DNA from: Mycoplasmopsis verecunda
Lineage (GTDB): Bacteria > Bacillota_I > Bacilli_A > Mycoplasmatales > Metamycoplasmataceae
DNA: 64,000 nucleotides
Reading direction: 5' to 3'
NCBI RefSeq assembly: GCF_033546915.1
Contig: NZ_CP137850.1
Span: forward strand, 558,001-622,000
Under the pieces are notes generated by a model, which saw only the letters and a program-made list of their open reading frames with translations, did no database searches and had not been told where the DNA came from. The first letter of the stretch is position 1. Each line of letters opens with the position of its first letter. Made by a program: the position numbers and the translations under genes. Positions 14,043 to 24,467 of the stretch are shown in pieces.

Positions 14043-15878
14043 ATGAATAATACAGTTTTAAATAGTAAATATGATGCAATTGTTATAGGTGGAGGGCATG
14101 CTGGTGTTGAAGCCACTTTTGCTTTAGCAAATATGGGACATAAAGTGGCTTTAATTAGTTTTGATTTATCTCGTATTGCAATGATGCCTTGCAACCCTTC
14201 GATCGGAGGACCTGCAAAAGGTATTATTACACGTGAAATTGATGCTTTGGGTGGTGTACAAGGATATTTTTCTGATCTAGCAATGATTCAAATTAAAATG
14301 CTAAACGAATCTAAAGGCCCAGCAGTTAGAGCAATGAGAGCTCAAATTGATAAGGAAAAATATTCTCGTATCATTCTTGAAGCATTACAAAATCATCCAA
14401 ATGTAACACTAATTGAAGGTGTAGCAGAAAATATTATTGTTGAAAATAATTCATTTAAAGCAATTAAACTAGAAACTGGTGATGTTTTATATGCTAAAGA
14501 ATTAGTTATTACTACTGGTACATACATGAACTCTCGTATTTTACGTGGTGATGAAATAACTATTTCAGGTCCTGATAATCAAAAAACTACTCCGAAATTA
14601 TCACAATCACTTGCGAAATTAGGATTTGAATTACAAAGATTAAAAACTGGAACACCAGCTAGAGTTTATGCTGATTCAATTGATTTTTCAAAAGTTGAAA
14701 AAGAAAATCTTGAAGATACTTATTTAGCATTCTCATCTCGTTCAAATATTAAATTAGATAAACAAATTTCTTGTTATTTGACTTATACAAATGCAGAAAC
14801 TCATAAAATAATCAATGAAAACATCAATAGATCAGCTATGTATTCAGGTCTAATTGAAGGAATTGGTCCTAGATATTGTCCAAGTATCGAAGATAAAGTA
14901 GTGCGTTTTGCAGATAAACCAAGACATCAAATTTTCTTTGAACCAGAAACTGCAGATGGATCAATCATTTATGTTAATGGTATGTCAACATCTATGCCTG
15001 TTGAAGTTCAAGATAAAATGCTTAGAACAATTCCAGGGCTTGAAAACTGTAAAGTTCAAAAATGAGGATATGCCATTGAATATGATGCCTTAAATCCTTT
15101 ACAAATATCTCCTTCATTAGAATCAAAAGTTGTTGAAAACATTTTTACAGCTGGGCAAATTAACGGAACAAGTGGGTATGAAGAAGCTGCTGCTCAAGGA
15201 TTAATTGCTGGTATAAATGCTGGATTAAAAATTCAAGGTAAACAGCCACTTATTTTAAAAAGACATGATGCTTATATTGGTGTTTTAATTGATGATTTAG
15301 TTACAAAAGGAACTAAAGAACCATATCGTATGTTAACAAGTAGAGCTGAATATAGATTGCTACTTAGAAATGATAATCCTGATTTAAGATTATCTAAATA
15401 CGGAAATGAAGTCGGTTTAGTTTCTGATGAACAATATCAAAAAGTTATTAACAAATACCAAAGTATTGAAGATAAAATTAAAGAATTATCAAATAGTTAT
15501 TTATCTTCAAAAAGCGAATTAGCTAAACGTTTAGGTATTGAAAATGGAGTTTCGCTACTTAGAGTACTAGCCAGACCAGATGTTGAGGCTAGTGAAGTAG
15601 TTGGTGATTATGAATTCAAAAATGAATTAACTATTGCTGTTAGATTAGATGGTTATATTAAGAAACAACAAACTGAAGCTGATAAAATGAATCGTTTAGA
15701 AAACTTCAAAATACCACAAGATATTAATTATGAAGAGGTTGCTAATATTGCTACTGAAGCAAAACAAAAACTTTCTCAAATTAGACCATTAACAATCGGC
15801 CAAGCATCAAGAATTAGTGGAATTAATCCAGCTGATATTCAAATGTTAATGTTTCACATTGAAACAAGAAAGAAATAA
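14043..15878 (+). CDS. mnmG: tRNA uridine-5-carboxymethylaminomethyl modification enzyme MnmG
   Basis: This is the FAD-dependent GidA/MnmG subunit that, with MnmE, modifies the wobble uridine of tRNAs. It has 611 residues, the usual length. The FAD site IVIGGGHAGVEA is at the N-terminus, followed by MPCNPSIGGPAKG and, further on, the family blocks NGTSGYEEAAAQG and LTSRAEYRLLLRNDNPDLRL. One UGA tryptophan lies at residue 341. The stop codon overlaps the rlmH ATG (TAATG), so the two RNA-modifying enzymes are translationally coupled. Confidence 0.98.
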
Positions 15879-16312
15879 TGAAATTAAACATAATTTGTGT
15901 GGGTTCATTATCAAAAGAATTCAAAGTTCTTTATGATGATTATGCTAAGAAAATTAATTACTTTTGTAAACTAAATGTAATTGAAATCAAAGAACAAAAG
16001 ATTGAAAACATTGAACTTAAAAAACAAAAAGAAACTGAATTAATACTAGAAAAAATACCTAAAAATTCAAAAGTATTTTATCTATCACTAAGAGGCAAAC
16101 AATATTCTAGTGAACAATTTGGCGGATTATTTCTTGATATTGATAATGTTACATTTGTTATTGGCGGCTCTAATGGTGTAATTGAATCATATTTTCCTAA
16201 TCAAATTAATTTTTCAAAAATGACATTTCCGCATCAATTATTTAGAGTAATGTTTGTTGAACAAATCTATCGTGCTTTTACAATTCGAAATAATATTACA
16301 TATCATAAGTAG
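15878..16312 (+). CDS. rlmH: 23S rRNA (pseudouridine-1915-N3) methyltransferase RlmH
   Basis: This is a SPOUT-fold methyltransferase of 144 residues, slightly shorter than the usual 155-160. The SAM-knot segment VTFVIGGSNGV and the C-terminal signature FPHQLFRVMFVEQIYRAF with ITYHK are plain. It would methylate the helix 69 pseudouridine of 23S rRNA on the 70S ribosome. It shares a TAATG overlap with mnmG and is followed by a terminator. Confidence 0.96.
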   Translation: MKLNIICVGSLSKEFKVLYDDYAKKINYFCKLNVIEIKEQKIENIELKKQKETELILEKIPKNSKVFYLSLRGKQYSSEQFGGLFLDIDNVTFVIGGSNGVIESYFPNQINFSKMTFPHQLFRVMFVEQIYRAFTIRNNITYHK

Positions 16313-16334
16313 AATCTAAGTATTCTGCTTTTTT
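16309..16334 (+). terminator. Terminator of mnmG-rlmH
   Basis: AGTAGAAT and ATTCTGCT arms (one G-T pair) around a four-base loop are followed by seven Ts, overlapping the rlmH stop codon. Confidence 0.75.
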
Positions 16335-16358
16335 ATATAAAAAAGTCGCTTAGCGACT
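16331..16358 (-). terminator. Terminator of the membrane-protein operon
   Basis: AGTCGCT (16344-16350) pairs with AGCGACT (16352-16358), and the minus strand continues with a T-rich run. The stop codon of the membrane protein lies inside the stem. Confidence 0.7.
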
Positions 16359-18387
16359 AATATGATAATTTGGCTCTTTGGATTAATATTTTCTCTTTAA
16401 AGAAAGTTAATGGTGATGAAATCATAATTAATAAAGCTGTATAAACAGGAATAGAAATTAATGACCTAAATACAATTGGCATCATAAAGTAGATATATTT
16501 CTCTGATGTCAAATATCCACGACCATTAAAGTAATTTAAATATTGAATATACACATATGGGCCATATATCCATCTCATTATAACAATTACCGTAACAACT
16601 AATCCTAGCGAAACTAGTAATTTTTTAATAAATAAAAGTTGCTTATTTCTTTCTAACTCTTTTGATGTTAATCTAAATCCTTGTACAACTAACATAATTG
16701 CTAAAACAGTAATTATGATTAATAAGATTCCAGAAAGAGATAATATAACAAATAAAGTTGCATCTGAAAGTACCGAAACTCCAAATGTTCTTGTTATTCT
16801 AAATCCTTGAATTCCACCATTTTTCTTATCTGTTCCGAAGACATCTTTTAAAAATCCAGCACTTGGATCTGTATTATGTAAATAAGCTGCATATATAGTT
16901 ACTGAAGCTAAAGCAAGAAATATGATTATAAATAATACGACAGTTGTTGTGGAAGCTTTAATAGTATTTGTCTTATACATTCATAAGAAAAATTTAGCTA
17001 TTAAAACGACACATATTGGAACTATTGCATACATTCAGAATCAACTTCAAATTGATCCGGTAAATAATAATCCAGCAAAGTCAGCTAATAATCCTAATAA
17101 TATAGCTTTGAAAAATGGGAAAAAGATAGCAAAAATTATGTAAAAGACATATTCAAAGCTTAATCCTAATTTCGATAATCCAGTAAACTTGGTTAAAGCC
17201 GTTATTATTAAATATAAACCAAGTAAAGCACTTGACATTGTTAAATCTATAATTGAGAAACTAAAGTTTATTTTTAATCATTGTGAAAATTTACTATCAC
17301 TTGTTAAATTTAAAAAGTGATTTATTGTTTGAATATCTTTTAATGAATTTATATATTTATAAATAGGCCTTGTATATTTCAAGATAAAAAATCATCTATA
17401 AATGAAATCAATTAATACAAAATAGCTAATTACATTATTTAGTTTTAGTAATTTATAATATTGTTTTTTATCATAAATATCAGTAGTTAAATAGTTTGTT
17501 AAACGATAATTTAACTGTGTTGTAGTGGTAAAGGTTCAAAATAAATAGAATAATCCTACTAATATAGCAGAAACTAAATACATGTATCAACCAGAGTAAT
17601 TAGCTGGATTAAATTTCTTAACATCGTTTAAGGCTACATATTCATAGTAATATTTAGCATTTATAATAGCTACAATAAGCAGTGATACAAAAATAGCAAA
17701 ATAAATAAATTTAGCCAATGAAATAAAGAATTGCTGTTTAAATAAATGTTTTTTAAATAGATTCATATTTTTAGATAAGAATCAAACTTCATCTACTTGA
17801 TAGGTAGATTTTTTTCGTTTAAATAAACCTTTTTTAGCATCTTTTACAGTTATTTTAGTATTAATAAATTGATTAATTGAATATATGTTTTTTAATATAT
17901 CAGTATATTGATCCTGTGGTCTAATTTTTCTTAATATATAAAAATATCTATATGCGAAACTAAGTATTGGAAAAATATTTAGGTGTTTATCAATTTTTAT
18001 AAGTGTTTTAATTTTTTCTAGTGAATAAGAATCAATATGATATATATTTTTTAATCGAAAATAAAATTCCTTATTTCGTTTGTAAATAAATATATTGTAA
18101 TATACAAAAATTATTAATGAGGCTATTATAAAAATAAATCAGTAATATTGGTAGCTAGTAAATTCTAATTTATGTACAACATTATAAGAATATTGAGAAC
18201 CAAATACTATACCTAATACTAATAATATTAAAAAGATGCTTTGTAATAATAAATGTGAAGCAAAAATAACAGCCTGTTGCTTGAAAACAGACTGATGAAA
18301 TAACTTAATTCTTTGAGAAAGCAGTCAAACATTAGAGTTCTGATTGATTTCATTTCTTACATTTCTATTCTTATATCATCTTTCCAT
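16357..18387 (-). CDS. Large polytopic membrane protein, unrecognised
   Basis: This is a 676-residue protein with about ten hydrophobic segments, read through many UGA tryptophans. The N-terminal 45 residues are polar. There are transmembrane helices near 50-110, a cytoplasmic-looking region (about 110-215), and then further helices to the end. The C-terminal part (QWIYGPYVYIQYLNYF-like) is tyrosine-rich. No transporter signature or ATPase motif is seen, so I assign no function. The gene follows a small unknown gene on the same strand after 49 bases and ends inside its terminator. Confidence 0.7.
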
Positions 18388-18436
18388 ATTCATCAATAGA
18401 ATTTTAATACAAAAACTCTATTTTTTAACATTTTTG

Positions 18437-18868
18437 TTATTTAGAATCTATATTTTTTCTAAATGTGGAATTTATGGTAATAAGCCTAGTATTCATTAAA
18501 TTTTCATTTACACATTGCACAAATGTGTCCAATATTTCAAGTTCATTGATTTCAGAAATTTTATCTCTTAATATTTCGTGATTTACATTTTTAAAATACT
18601 GATCAAAATCAGTTTTGGATATTTTATAAATTGTATTCATATCAATTAGTAAATTCGTGATTCGACTAGATGTAAAAATAGGTAATTGTTTAGTTCCGGA
18701 ACCAAAAAAAGCTAAAGACTTGCTTATTACTTCACAAAATAATATTTCATCATTCGAACTAAATATAGGTACTGCATATCTGGAATCACAATTGCTTTTC
18801 TGAAAAAGAACGTGTTTTAATTCATCATTTATTTCATAAATTTCAAATAATTTTACTTCATTATTCAT
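18437..18868 (-). CDS. Small protein of unknown function
   Basis: This 143-residue soluble protein has a good ribosome site (AAGGGGATAAA before ATG). The middle contains RYAVPIFSSNDEILFCEV and FFGSGTKQLPIFTSSR, which look like a small beta-barrel. The C-terminal half is helical and acidic. I do not recognise the family. A PemK/MazF-like beta fold crossed my mind but no catalytic residues or partner antitoxin are visible. It is probably co-transcribed with the membrane protein downstream. Confidence 0.6.
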   Translation of the reverse strand: MNNEVKLFEIYEINDELKHVLFQKSNCDSRYAVPIFSSNDEILFCEVISKSLAFFGSGTKQLPIFTSSRITNLLIDMNTIYKISKTDFDQYFKNVNHEILRDKISEINELEILDTFVQCVNENLMNTRLITINSTFRKNIDSK

Positions 18869-18976
18869 TTTATCCCCTTTTTATTATGAATATTACTTTT
18901 GATAAAATAGAACTAAAAATGAATTTTTAAAGAAAATTTCCGCAAAAATCATATATCACAGAAATTAACATTTAAT

Positions 18977-19001
18977 CCTTATTTTTTATAAAAAAATAAG
19001 G
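18977..19001. repeat. 11-bp perfect inverted repeat in the efp promoter region
   Basis: CCTTATTTTTT (18977-18987) pairs with AAAAAATAAGG (18991-19001) around ATA. It covers the position where the efp -35 box should lie, 17 bases before TATAAT 19011-19016. It could be an operator or a weak terminator for unknown transcription. It lacks a following T-run on the plus strand. Confidence 0.45.
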
Positions 19002-19010
19002 GAATTTCTA

Positions 19011-19016
19011 TATAAT
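19011..19016 (+). promoter_or_regulatory. -10 box for efp operon
   Basis: A perfect TATAAT lies 52 bases upstream of the efp ATG, with a strong AAAGGAG ribosome site in the leader. Confidence 0.6.
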
Positions 19017-19068
19017 TTAAAGCAATATTAAATTAATAATTAAATTCAGCTAATTTAAAGGAGAAAAT

Positions 19069-19632
19069 ATGATTAATGTTAACGAATTCAAACCAGGAAT
19101 CACATTTGAAGATGAAGGTGAAATTTTTGTAGTTCTTGATGCTCAGCACTCAAAACAAGGACGTGGTCAAGCAAACGTTAAGGCAAAAGTTAAAAACTTA
19201 AGAACAGGATCTACAACTATTAAATCATACACAGGTGGTGATAAAGTTAAACCAGCTCACATCGATAAAAGAAGAATGAACTTCTTATATTCAGATGGAG
19301 AAAATATTATTTTAATGGATAATGAAACATTTGAACAAGTTGAAATTCCAGTTTCACATGTTGAATGAGAATTAAACTTCTTAAAAGAAGGACAAGATGT
19401 TCAAATTAGAAAATTCCAAGAAGAAGTTCTTGATGTTGAATTACCAGCTAATGTTGACTTACTAGTAACTGAAGCTCCAGACGCAGTAAAAGGTAATACA
19501 ACTACAAACCCACAAAAGAAAGTTGTTGTTGAAACAGGATTCGAATTAGAAACACCTATGTTTATAAAAGAAGGTGACGTTATTTCAGTTTCTACAGAAA
19601 CAGGAAAATACGTTGGAAAATCAAATAAATAA
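19069..19632 (+). CDS. efp: Translation elongation factor P
   Basis: EF-P binds ribosomes stalled at polyproline and promotes peptide-bond formation. The 187-residue protein has the KOW-like N-domain (HSKQGRGQANVKAKVKNLRTG), the OB domain and the C-terminal family motif. The tip-loop residue is Arg32 where most bacteria have lysine; modification of Arg32 by EarP with rhamnose is known in other bacteria, but no earP gene is in this window. One UGA tryptophan lies in HVEWELNFL. It heads a run of four closely spaced genes. Confidence 0.97.
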
Positions 19633-19949
19633 TGAACTGAATTACAGTACCATATAACTCAAATCAAAGCTATATCGTTCAAGAATCAGCAATTGTTGAT
19701 GTTGTAAATAATGCTATAGCAAGTACAAAGTATGTCAAAAGTAATCCATCAAATATGAGATTAAGTTTTGATGATAATCACTCTAATGTTCAAATATATA
19801 TAGATGTTAAAATTCGCAATTCTCAAAAAAACGATATTAATCCCTATGCAATAATTAAGGAATTAACATTTAAAATTGAAGAAGGTGTTAGATCTTTAAT
19901 TGATAAAAGACCTAAAAATGTACAAGTTGTTTTAATGGATATATACTAA
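19632..19949 (+). CDS. Small Asp23/Gls24-like protein
   Basis: This is a 105-residue protein whose ATG overlaps the efp stop. The layout (an N-terminal SNQSYIVQESAIVDVVNNAI segment, a central beta strand VQIYIDVKIRN, then a helix VRSLIDKRPKNVQVVLMDIY) resembles Asp23/Gls24 envelope-stress proteins, in short form. The second codons include a UGA tryptophan (MNWITV). The family match is by eye and moderate. It overlaps the next gene (TAATG). Confidence 0.6.
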
Positions 19950-20275
19950 TGTCTAAAATTCAATTTCCTAAAGACAAAATGCCTTTATATCGTAAATTAT
20001 TTGCTAATGAAGTCAAATCAGAAATTGAAAAGTGAAGTCAAAAGAAATATAAAAAAGATAAATATAACACTCAGGAATACTTAGTTCAAATTAATAAACT
20101 TTATGAAGAATTAAGAACGCATCAAATTAAAGATGCTGATTTAATTTCAAACAAAGTACTATTTCGCTCTTTAAAAAGAAAACATTCTTTGCTTACAATT
20201 AGACCATATGTTATATTATTAGCTATTTTTATCGTTCTAGCAGTTGTTGGTTTAATAATAGGATTTAATATATAA
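19949..20275 (+). CDS. Small single-pass membrane protein
   Basis: This is a 108-residue protein with a lysine-rich cytoplasmic N-terminal region of about 80 residues. One strong C-terminal transmembrane helix (YVILLAIFIVLAVVGLIIGF) ends at the C-terminus, making it a tail-anchored topology. The start overlaps the previous stop codon. I know no function. Coupling to the Asp23-like gene suggests that it may anchor that protein to the membrane, as small membrane partners do for Asp23 in other Gram-positive lineages. Confidence 0.65.
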
Positions 20276-20287
20276 ATAGAGGGAAAA

Positions 20288-21292
20288 ATGAAGAAAAAAA
20301 TCTCAAGTTTTTTTAAGAAATATTTCGGACATTTTACTGCACAAGATTGAGTAACTTGAACTATTGGGCTAATTTTAATTCTAACTTATATAATCGTTAC
20401 ATTACTAGAATGGCATTTTAGAAGTTTATGGGTTTTAGAAGCTTACAATTTAAAAGGTGCCGATGGTCAAAGCATACTTCAAAATATAAAAGAAATAGCT
20501 GATACAAATAATCCTGATACTAAACGTGTGATTACAGAATTAGTTTATCCGAATGCTACATATTTATTTTGAGGTGGTTCAACATATTGATTCACCTTTA
20601 TGTCAAATGTTTTAATGGGAGTTACATTATTTCTATATCCGATATATCAAAAATCTCGTAGAGCACAAACATTTTATTTTGCTTCAATGGTTTACATAAT
20701 TATCGTTATGTTAGGTTATTGAGGAGGTGTTATTTTTGATCACTCAATTATTACCTCTAATCGTCCGTTTGAACTTGGTAAAACTTTAATTATGCATGCG
20801 GTAGCTCCATTTTTAGGATTATCAACTTTATTTATCTATGAAAGAAAAAGAATTAGAATAGCAACCAAATCAATATGAGCCTTTATGGCTTGACCTATTG
20901 CATATTTATTATTTACAGTTGCTATATATTTCATAGGTTATAAATTTATGCAACCTTTTGGTGGAACTGAATTACAACGTGGGGTAACTATTTACGGAGT
21001 TGTTTCATTTTATCATCCATTAGGATATCAAGGGAATTCAATTTTTGTTGTAGTTGTGCTAGATATAATTATGGTTCTTTGTGCTATATTCGCAGGACCA
21101 ATTATAGGATTTACATTAAGAAAAATACTAAGAATACTACAACCTAAGCAAAGAAAACTTCCTCCAATTTATTTTATTCATCCAAGAACAAAAAAAGATA
21201 TATTAAAAACAAAACAAAAAGCTAAGCTTGAAAAAATGATATTTAAGAAAGTGAAAAAAAATAGCAAGGAAGAAATTCTGGCTAAAAATTAA
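20288..21292 (+). CDS. Polytopic membrane protein, possibly DUF1600 type
   Basis: This 334-residue protein has about six transmembrane helices and a lysine-rich cytoplasmic tail of about 60 residues. Several tryptophans are UGA-encoded (FTAQDWVTWTIG, LFWGGSTYWFTF). The conserved-looking blocks WGGVIFDHS, MHAVAPFLGL and FYHPLGYQGN lie at helix ends. The family may be the mycoplasma-only DUF1600, but I cannot confirm it. It is not Lgt, since no HGGL motif is present. It is the last gene of the efp cluster, followed by a weak terminator. Confidence 0.65.
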
Positions 21293-21313
21293 ATAAATAA
21301 ATAAAAATTATAG

Positions 21314-21338
21314 CAAACTAAGTTATTAGTTTGTTTTC
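21314..21338 (+). terminator. Terminator after the efp cluster
   Basis: CAAACTAA (21314-21321) pairs with TTAGTTTG (21326-21333), followed by TTTTCT. Confidence 0.5.
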
Positions 21339-21364
21339 TATAACTACAAGAAATCGGAGATAAA

Positions 21365-22369
21365 ATGCAAGATAAAGAAAAATATATTGCTTCCTACTTT
21401 CACAAAACTAAAGAAATTCTTGCTACAAAAAAACCACATAATACAATCATTATGCAGTTTTTCCAAAGAAAAGATGATGCAATTTTATGTGGTATGAATG
21501 AGGTTTTAGATATTTTAAAAACTCAAACAGATACATCTAAATACATTATTAGATATTTACCTGACGGTACACATATAAATAATTTAGATATTGTATTAGA
21601 ACTTGAAGGTCAATATCAAGAATTTGGTATTTGAGAAGGGCTGATTGATGGTATTTTATCTAGAAATACTTCAATTGCTACTAATGCATATCACTGTGTA
21701 CAAGCTGCTAAAAATAGACAAGTTATTTTTATGGGTGATCGTGCTGATCATTATATCAATCAAGAAATTGATGGATATGCAGTTAGATTAGGTGGAATTA
21801 AATTAGTTTCAACTCTAGCACAAAAAGATGCTAATCATCAAGAAGAAACTGTATTTGGTTCAATGCCTCATGTTTTAATTCAAGGTTTTAATGGGGATGT
21901 TGTTGAAGCAACCAAAGCTTATCATGAATTATTCCCAAACAATAAACTAATTGCTTTAGTTGATTATCACAATGATGTAATTGGAGATTCACTCAAAATA
22001 TGAAATGCTTTAGGTAATAAAGTTTGAGGTGTTCGTATTGATACAAGCAAAAATATGGTAGACCATATGTTTGATGGCGAACAACCTCAATATGGTGTAA
22101 ATCCTGAACAAATATTTAGATTAAGAAAAGCATTAGATGAAGCAGGAGCTACAAATTACAAAATTGTAGTTTCTTCAGGTTTTAATGCTGACAAAATTAA
22201 AATGTTTGAGGATTTAAATACACCTGTTGATTATTACGGAGTTGGTCAAAGTATTTTTAAATTAAATAATTCCTTTTCAGCTGATGCAACTATTTTAAAT
22301 GGTCAAAAGCAAGCTAAAGAAGGTCGTAGTTATAGAGCAAATCCAAATTTAATTACTTTTAAAAATTAA
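21365..22369 (+). CDS. pncB: Nicotinate phosphoribosyltransferase
   Basis: This enzyme converts nicotinate and PRPP to nicotinate mononucleotide in NAD salvage. The 334-residue protein is short, as in mycoplasmas. Visible family parts are GIWEGLIDGILSRNTSIATNA, the GDRADHY segment, VDYHNDVIGDS, the phosphate-site GVRIDTS and VVSSGFNADKI with DYYGVGQSIF near the C-terminus. Three UGA tryptophans fall in conserved positions. It has its own ribosome site (ATCGGAGATAAA). A nicotinamidase-like gene lies 34 kb away at 56364. Confidence 0.9.
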
Positions 22370-22389
22370 GTCAATGACTTGATTTTTTT
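22367..22389 (+). terminator. Terminator of the nicotinate phosphoribosyltransferase gene
   Basis: TTAAGT and ACTTGA arms around CAATG are followed by seven Ts, overlapping the stop codon. Confidence 0.5.
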
Positions 22390-22412
22390 ATTAGTAAATA
22401 TTATAAATTTAA

Positions 22413-22418
22413 TATAAT
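22413..22418 (+). promoter_or_regulatory. -10 box for the azoreductase-like gene
   Basis: A perfect TATAAT lies 30 bases upstream of the ATG, followed by an AAGGAG ribosome site at 22434-22439. Confidence 0.55.
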
Positions 22419-22447
22419 TATAAAAAGTTAAAAAAGGAGTAAAAAAT

Positions 22448-23041
22448 ATGCAAAAAATAACACTTTTAGACGGACACATTGTTGCCGAAGGTAATTCAGT
22501 ATCACACAAAATTCTAGACTTAGTACAAGAATATTATCAAGCTGATGCAAATAATGAAATTACTAAAATTGATTTAAATACAACTAAACATGCGCAAGTA
22601 TTTATGACTGCAAATAATTTTGCTACATATTGAACAGATGTTGAATCAGATAAATGAATCGAACTTATGAAAAATACTGATATTTTAGTTATCACAAATC
22701 CTATGATTAATTTTTCGGGTTCAGTATTAGTTAAAAATTTCATTGATTCAATTGCAGTAGCTAATAAAACATTTAGCTACAAATATTCACATAAAGGTGA
22801 TGCTATTGGATTATTAACAAATCTCAAAAAAGTAATTATTATATCAACTCAAGGAGCACCAGAAGGATGATATCCATTCGGGGATCACGCTACATGGCTT
22901 GAAGGAACATTTAAATTTCTAGGAGCTCAAGAAGTAAAACACATCAAATGATATGGAACAAAAGTAAAACCTACTGCAGATATTAAATTAGATGAATTAC
23001 AGGAACATCTATCTGATAAATTATTAGAAGCAGTTAAATAA
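22448..23041 (+). CDS. azoR: FMN-dependent NADH azoreductase-like flavoprotein
   Basis: This is a 197-residue flavodoxin-fold oxidoreductase of the AzoR/AcpD family, which reduces quinones and azo compounds with NADH through FMN. The flavin-contacting segments [17 protein letters not shown] and [15 protein letters not shown] match the family. It has a clear own promoter and terminator. The real substrate is unknown; protection against quinone or thiol stress is the usual inference. Confidence 0.85.
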
Positions 23042-23152
23042 TTGCAAAGATGACAGAATATTTTTATTTAATGACTGTTGTAACAAGTATCAAAATTACA
23101 CTTATTTATCAATATACAAGTATTAAACATTAATATATCTTAGTCTTATAAT

Positions 23153-23190
23153 TGGAAGCGAAATGCTTCCAGTTTTTTTTTTTTTTTTTT
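23153..23190 (+). terminator. Strong terminator ending in an 18-T tract
   Basis: TGGAAGC (23153-23159) pairs with GCTTCCA (23165-23171) around GAAAT, followed by G and 18 consecutive Ts (23173-23190). The T run is far longer than needed for termination and abuts the promoter of the next lipoprotein gene. It may therefore serve both purposes. Confidence 0.8.
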
Positions 23191-23220
23191 CTTTACAATT
23201 CAAATAATATTAATTTTAAT
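23173..23220 (+). promoter_or_regulatory. Lipoprotein promoter with poly-T tract
   Basis: The 18-T tract is followed by C and TTTACA (23192-23197), a fair -35 box. Seventeen bases further is TTTAAT (23215-23220), a possible -10 box. The ATG is at 23235, so the leader is short. Homopolymer tracts next to promoters control phase variation of several mycoplasma lipoproteins; whether this one varies is inference. Confidence 0.5.
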
Positions 23221-23234
23221 CAAAAGGAGATAAT

Positions 23235-24359
23235 ATGAAAAGATGAAAATTTTTATTAACTTTAGGCACAATAGGAACAGCTACTTTACCTATTGTTGCC
23301 GCTTCATGTGGTGGTGGAAATAAAACTCAAGAGTCAAAACCTCAAGATCCAATAACAACACCAACACCAGTAGTTAAATCAGTAAAGAAAAGCATTCCTG
23401 CAAGTACTTTAACACCAGCAATTAAAACTTTAAAACACAATGTTACTATAGCAAGCATTGGTGATTTAAATAAAGCAGTAAATAATTATAATGCTGATGT
23501 TGCTAAATTTGAAAACGACCAAACATACAATAACCTTAAATTAGTCTACAACATAAATTTAGGTGATTTTAAATTCAACGATACAATTTTATACACGAGA
23601 GAACAATTTGGTAAATTAAAAGATAAACTTGATAAAACTAAGATTGATACAAATGTTGATTTAGGGGTTTTAACTCTTGATGCAAATAATCAAGAAGAAT
23701 TAAAAAAAGCTGAAGAAGTAATTCAACATGCATTTAATAATTATTATGTTAATGCAAATTGATTTGAAAGCACTTTAAAAGACAAATTCAAAGCAGCAGG
23801 AGCAAGTACATTAACAGGATCAGTTACTCTAGAAAAAGCAATTAAAAATGGTAAGCAAGCAGAATACAATTCATTAGTAAATGAAATTAAAAAATTCATG
23901 TTAGATAATGCTAATTTAAAACTTGCAGACGATTTAAAAATTACTAAATTAGATCAAAATATCCACAAAGGATGATCATTAAATCTAACTTTACAAAAAG
24001 GTGATTTAAAAGCTAAAGGTGTGAAATTAGATTTCAAAAAACCAAAAGCCGATTGAAGTGATAAACAAATTTTAGAAGAAAACTTAAAAGGATCAAAATT
24101 TGAAAAAGTTAAACAATCTGTATCTCAAAAAGTTTTTAACTATAAAGAATTTATTTATGCAATGTCACCTAAAGGTGCAGAAATAGTTAAACCACTTTCA
24201 AATACTTTAATTGCTTTATCTGTTGTTTTATTATTTAAACAATTACCATTCCCACTTAGCACAATTGCAGTAGTTACAATGGCAAAACCAATAGTTAAAT
24301 ATTTAACGGAAGTGTCAAATAAATATATTGAAACATTCTTTCAAAATACACAAAAATAA
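23235..24359 (+). CDS. Surface lipoprotein, unrecognised family
   Basis: This is a 374-residue protein with a lipoprotein signal peptide ending LPIVAAS-C, so Cys25 is the predicted acylated residue. A proline/threonine-rich linker (about 32-46) follows, then a lysine-rich mixed alpha/beta region. Near the C-terminus is a hydrophobic stretch LIALSVVLLFKQLPFPLSTIAVVTM, which is unusual for a lipoprotein. The signal peptide resembles that of the lipoprotein at 49922. An AAGGAGA site precedes the ATG. Expression may depend on the poly-T tract upstream. No function can be assigned. Confidence 0.85.
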
Positions 24360-24366
24360 TATTTAT

Positions 24367-24391
24367 ACCTAGTTTATTACTAGGTTTTTTT
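24367..24391 (+). terminator. Terminator of the lipoprotein gene
   Basis: ACCTAGT (24367-24373) pairs with ACTAGGT (24379-24385), followed by a run of seven Ts. Confidence 0.8.
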
Positions 24392-24467
24392 ATGCTTTTG
24401 TAAAATAGTTTAAATATGAAATATTTAAATATGATAAAATTAAATTATTAAATTTTGAGGAGCAAAA

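Noticed and set aside
18437..18868. Type II toxin of the PemK/MazF kind
   Set aside because: No catalytic residues and no small antitoxin neighbour are visible; the next gene is a large membrane protein.
20288..21292. Prolipoprotein diacylglyceryl transferase (lgt)
   Set aside because: The length and helix count fit, but the family HGGLIG-type motif and conserved arginines are absent.
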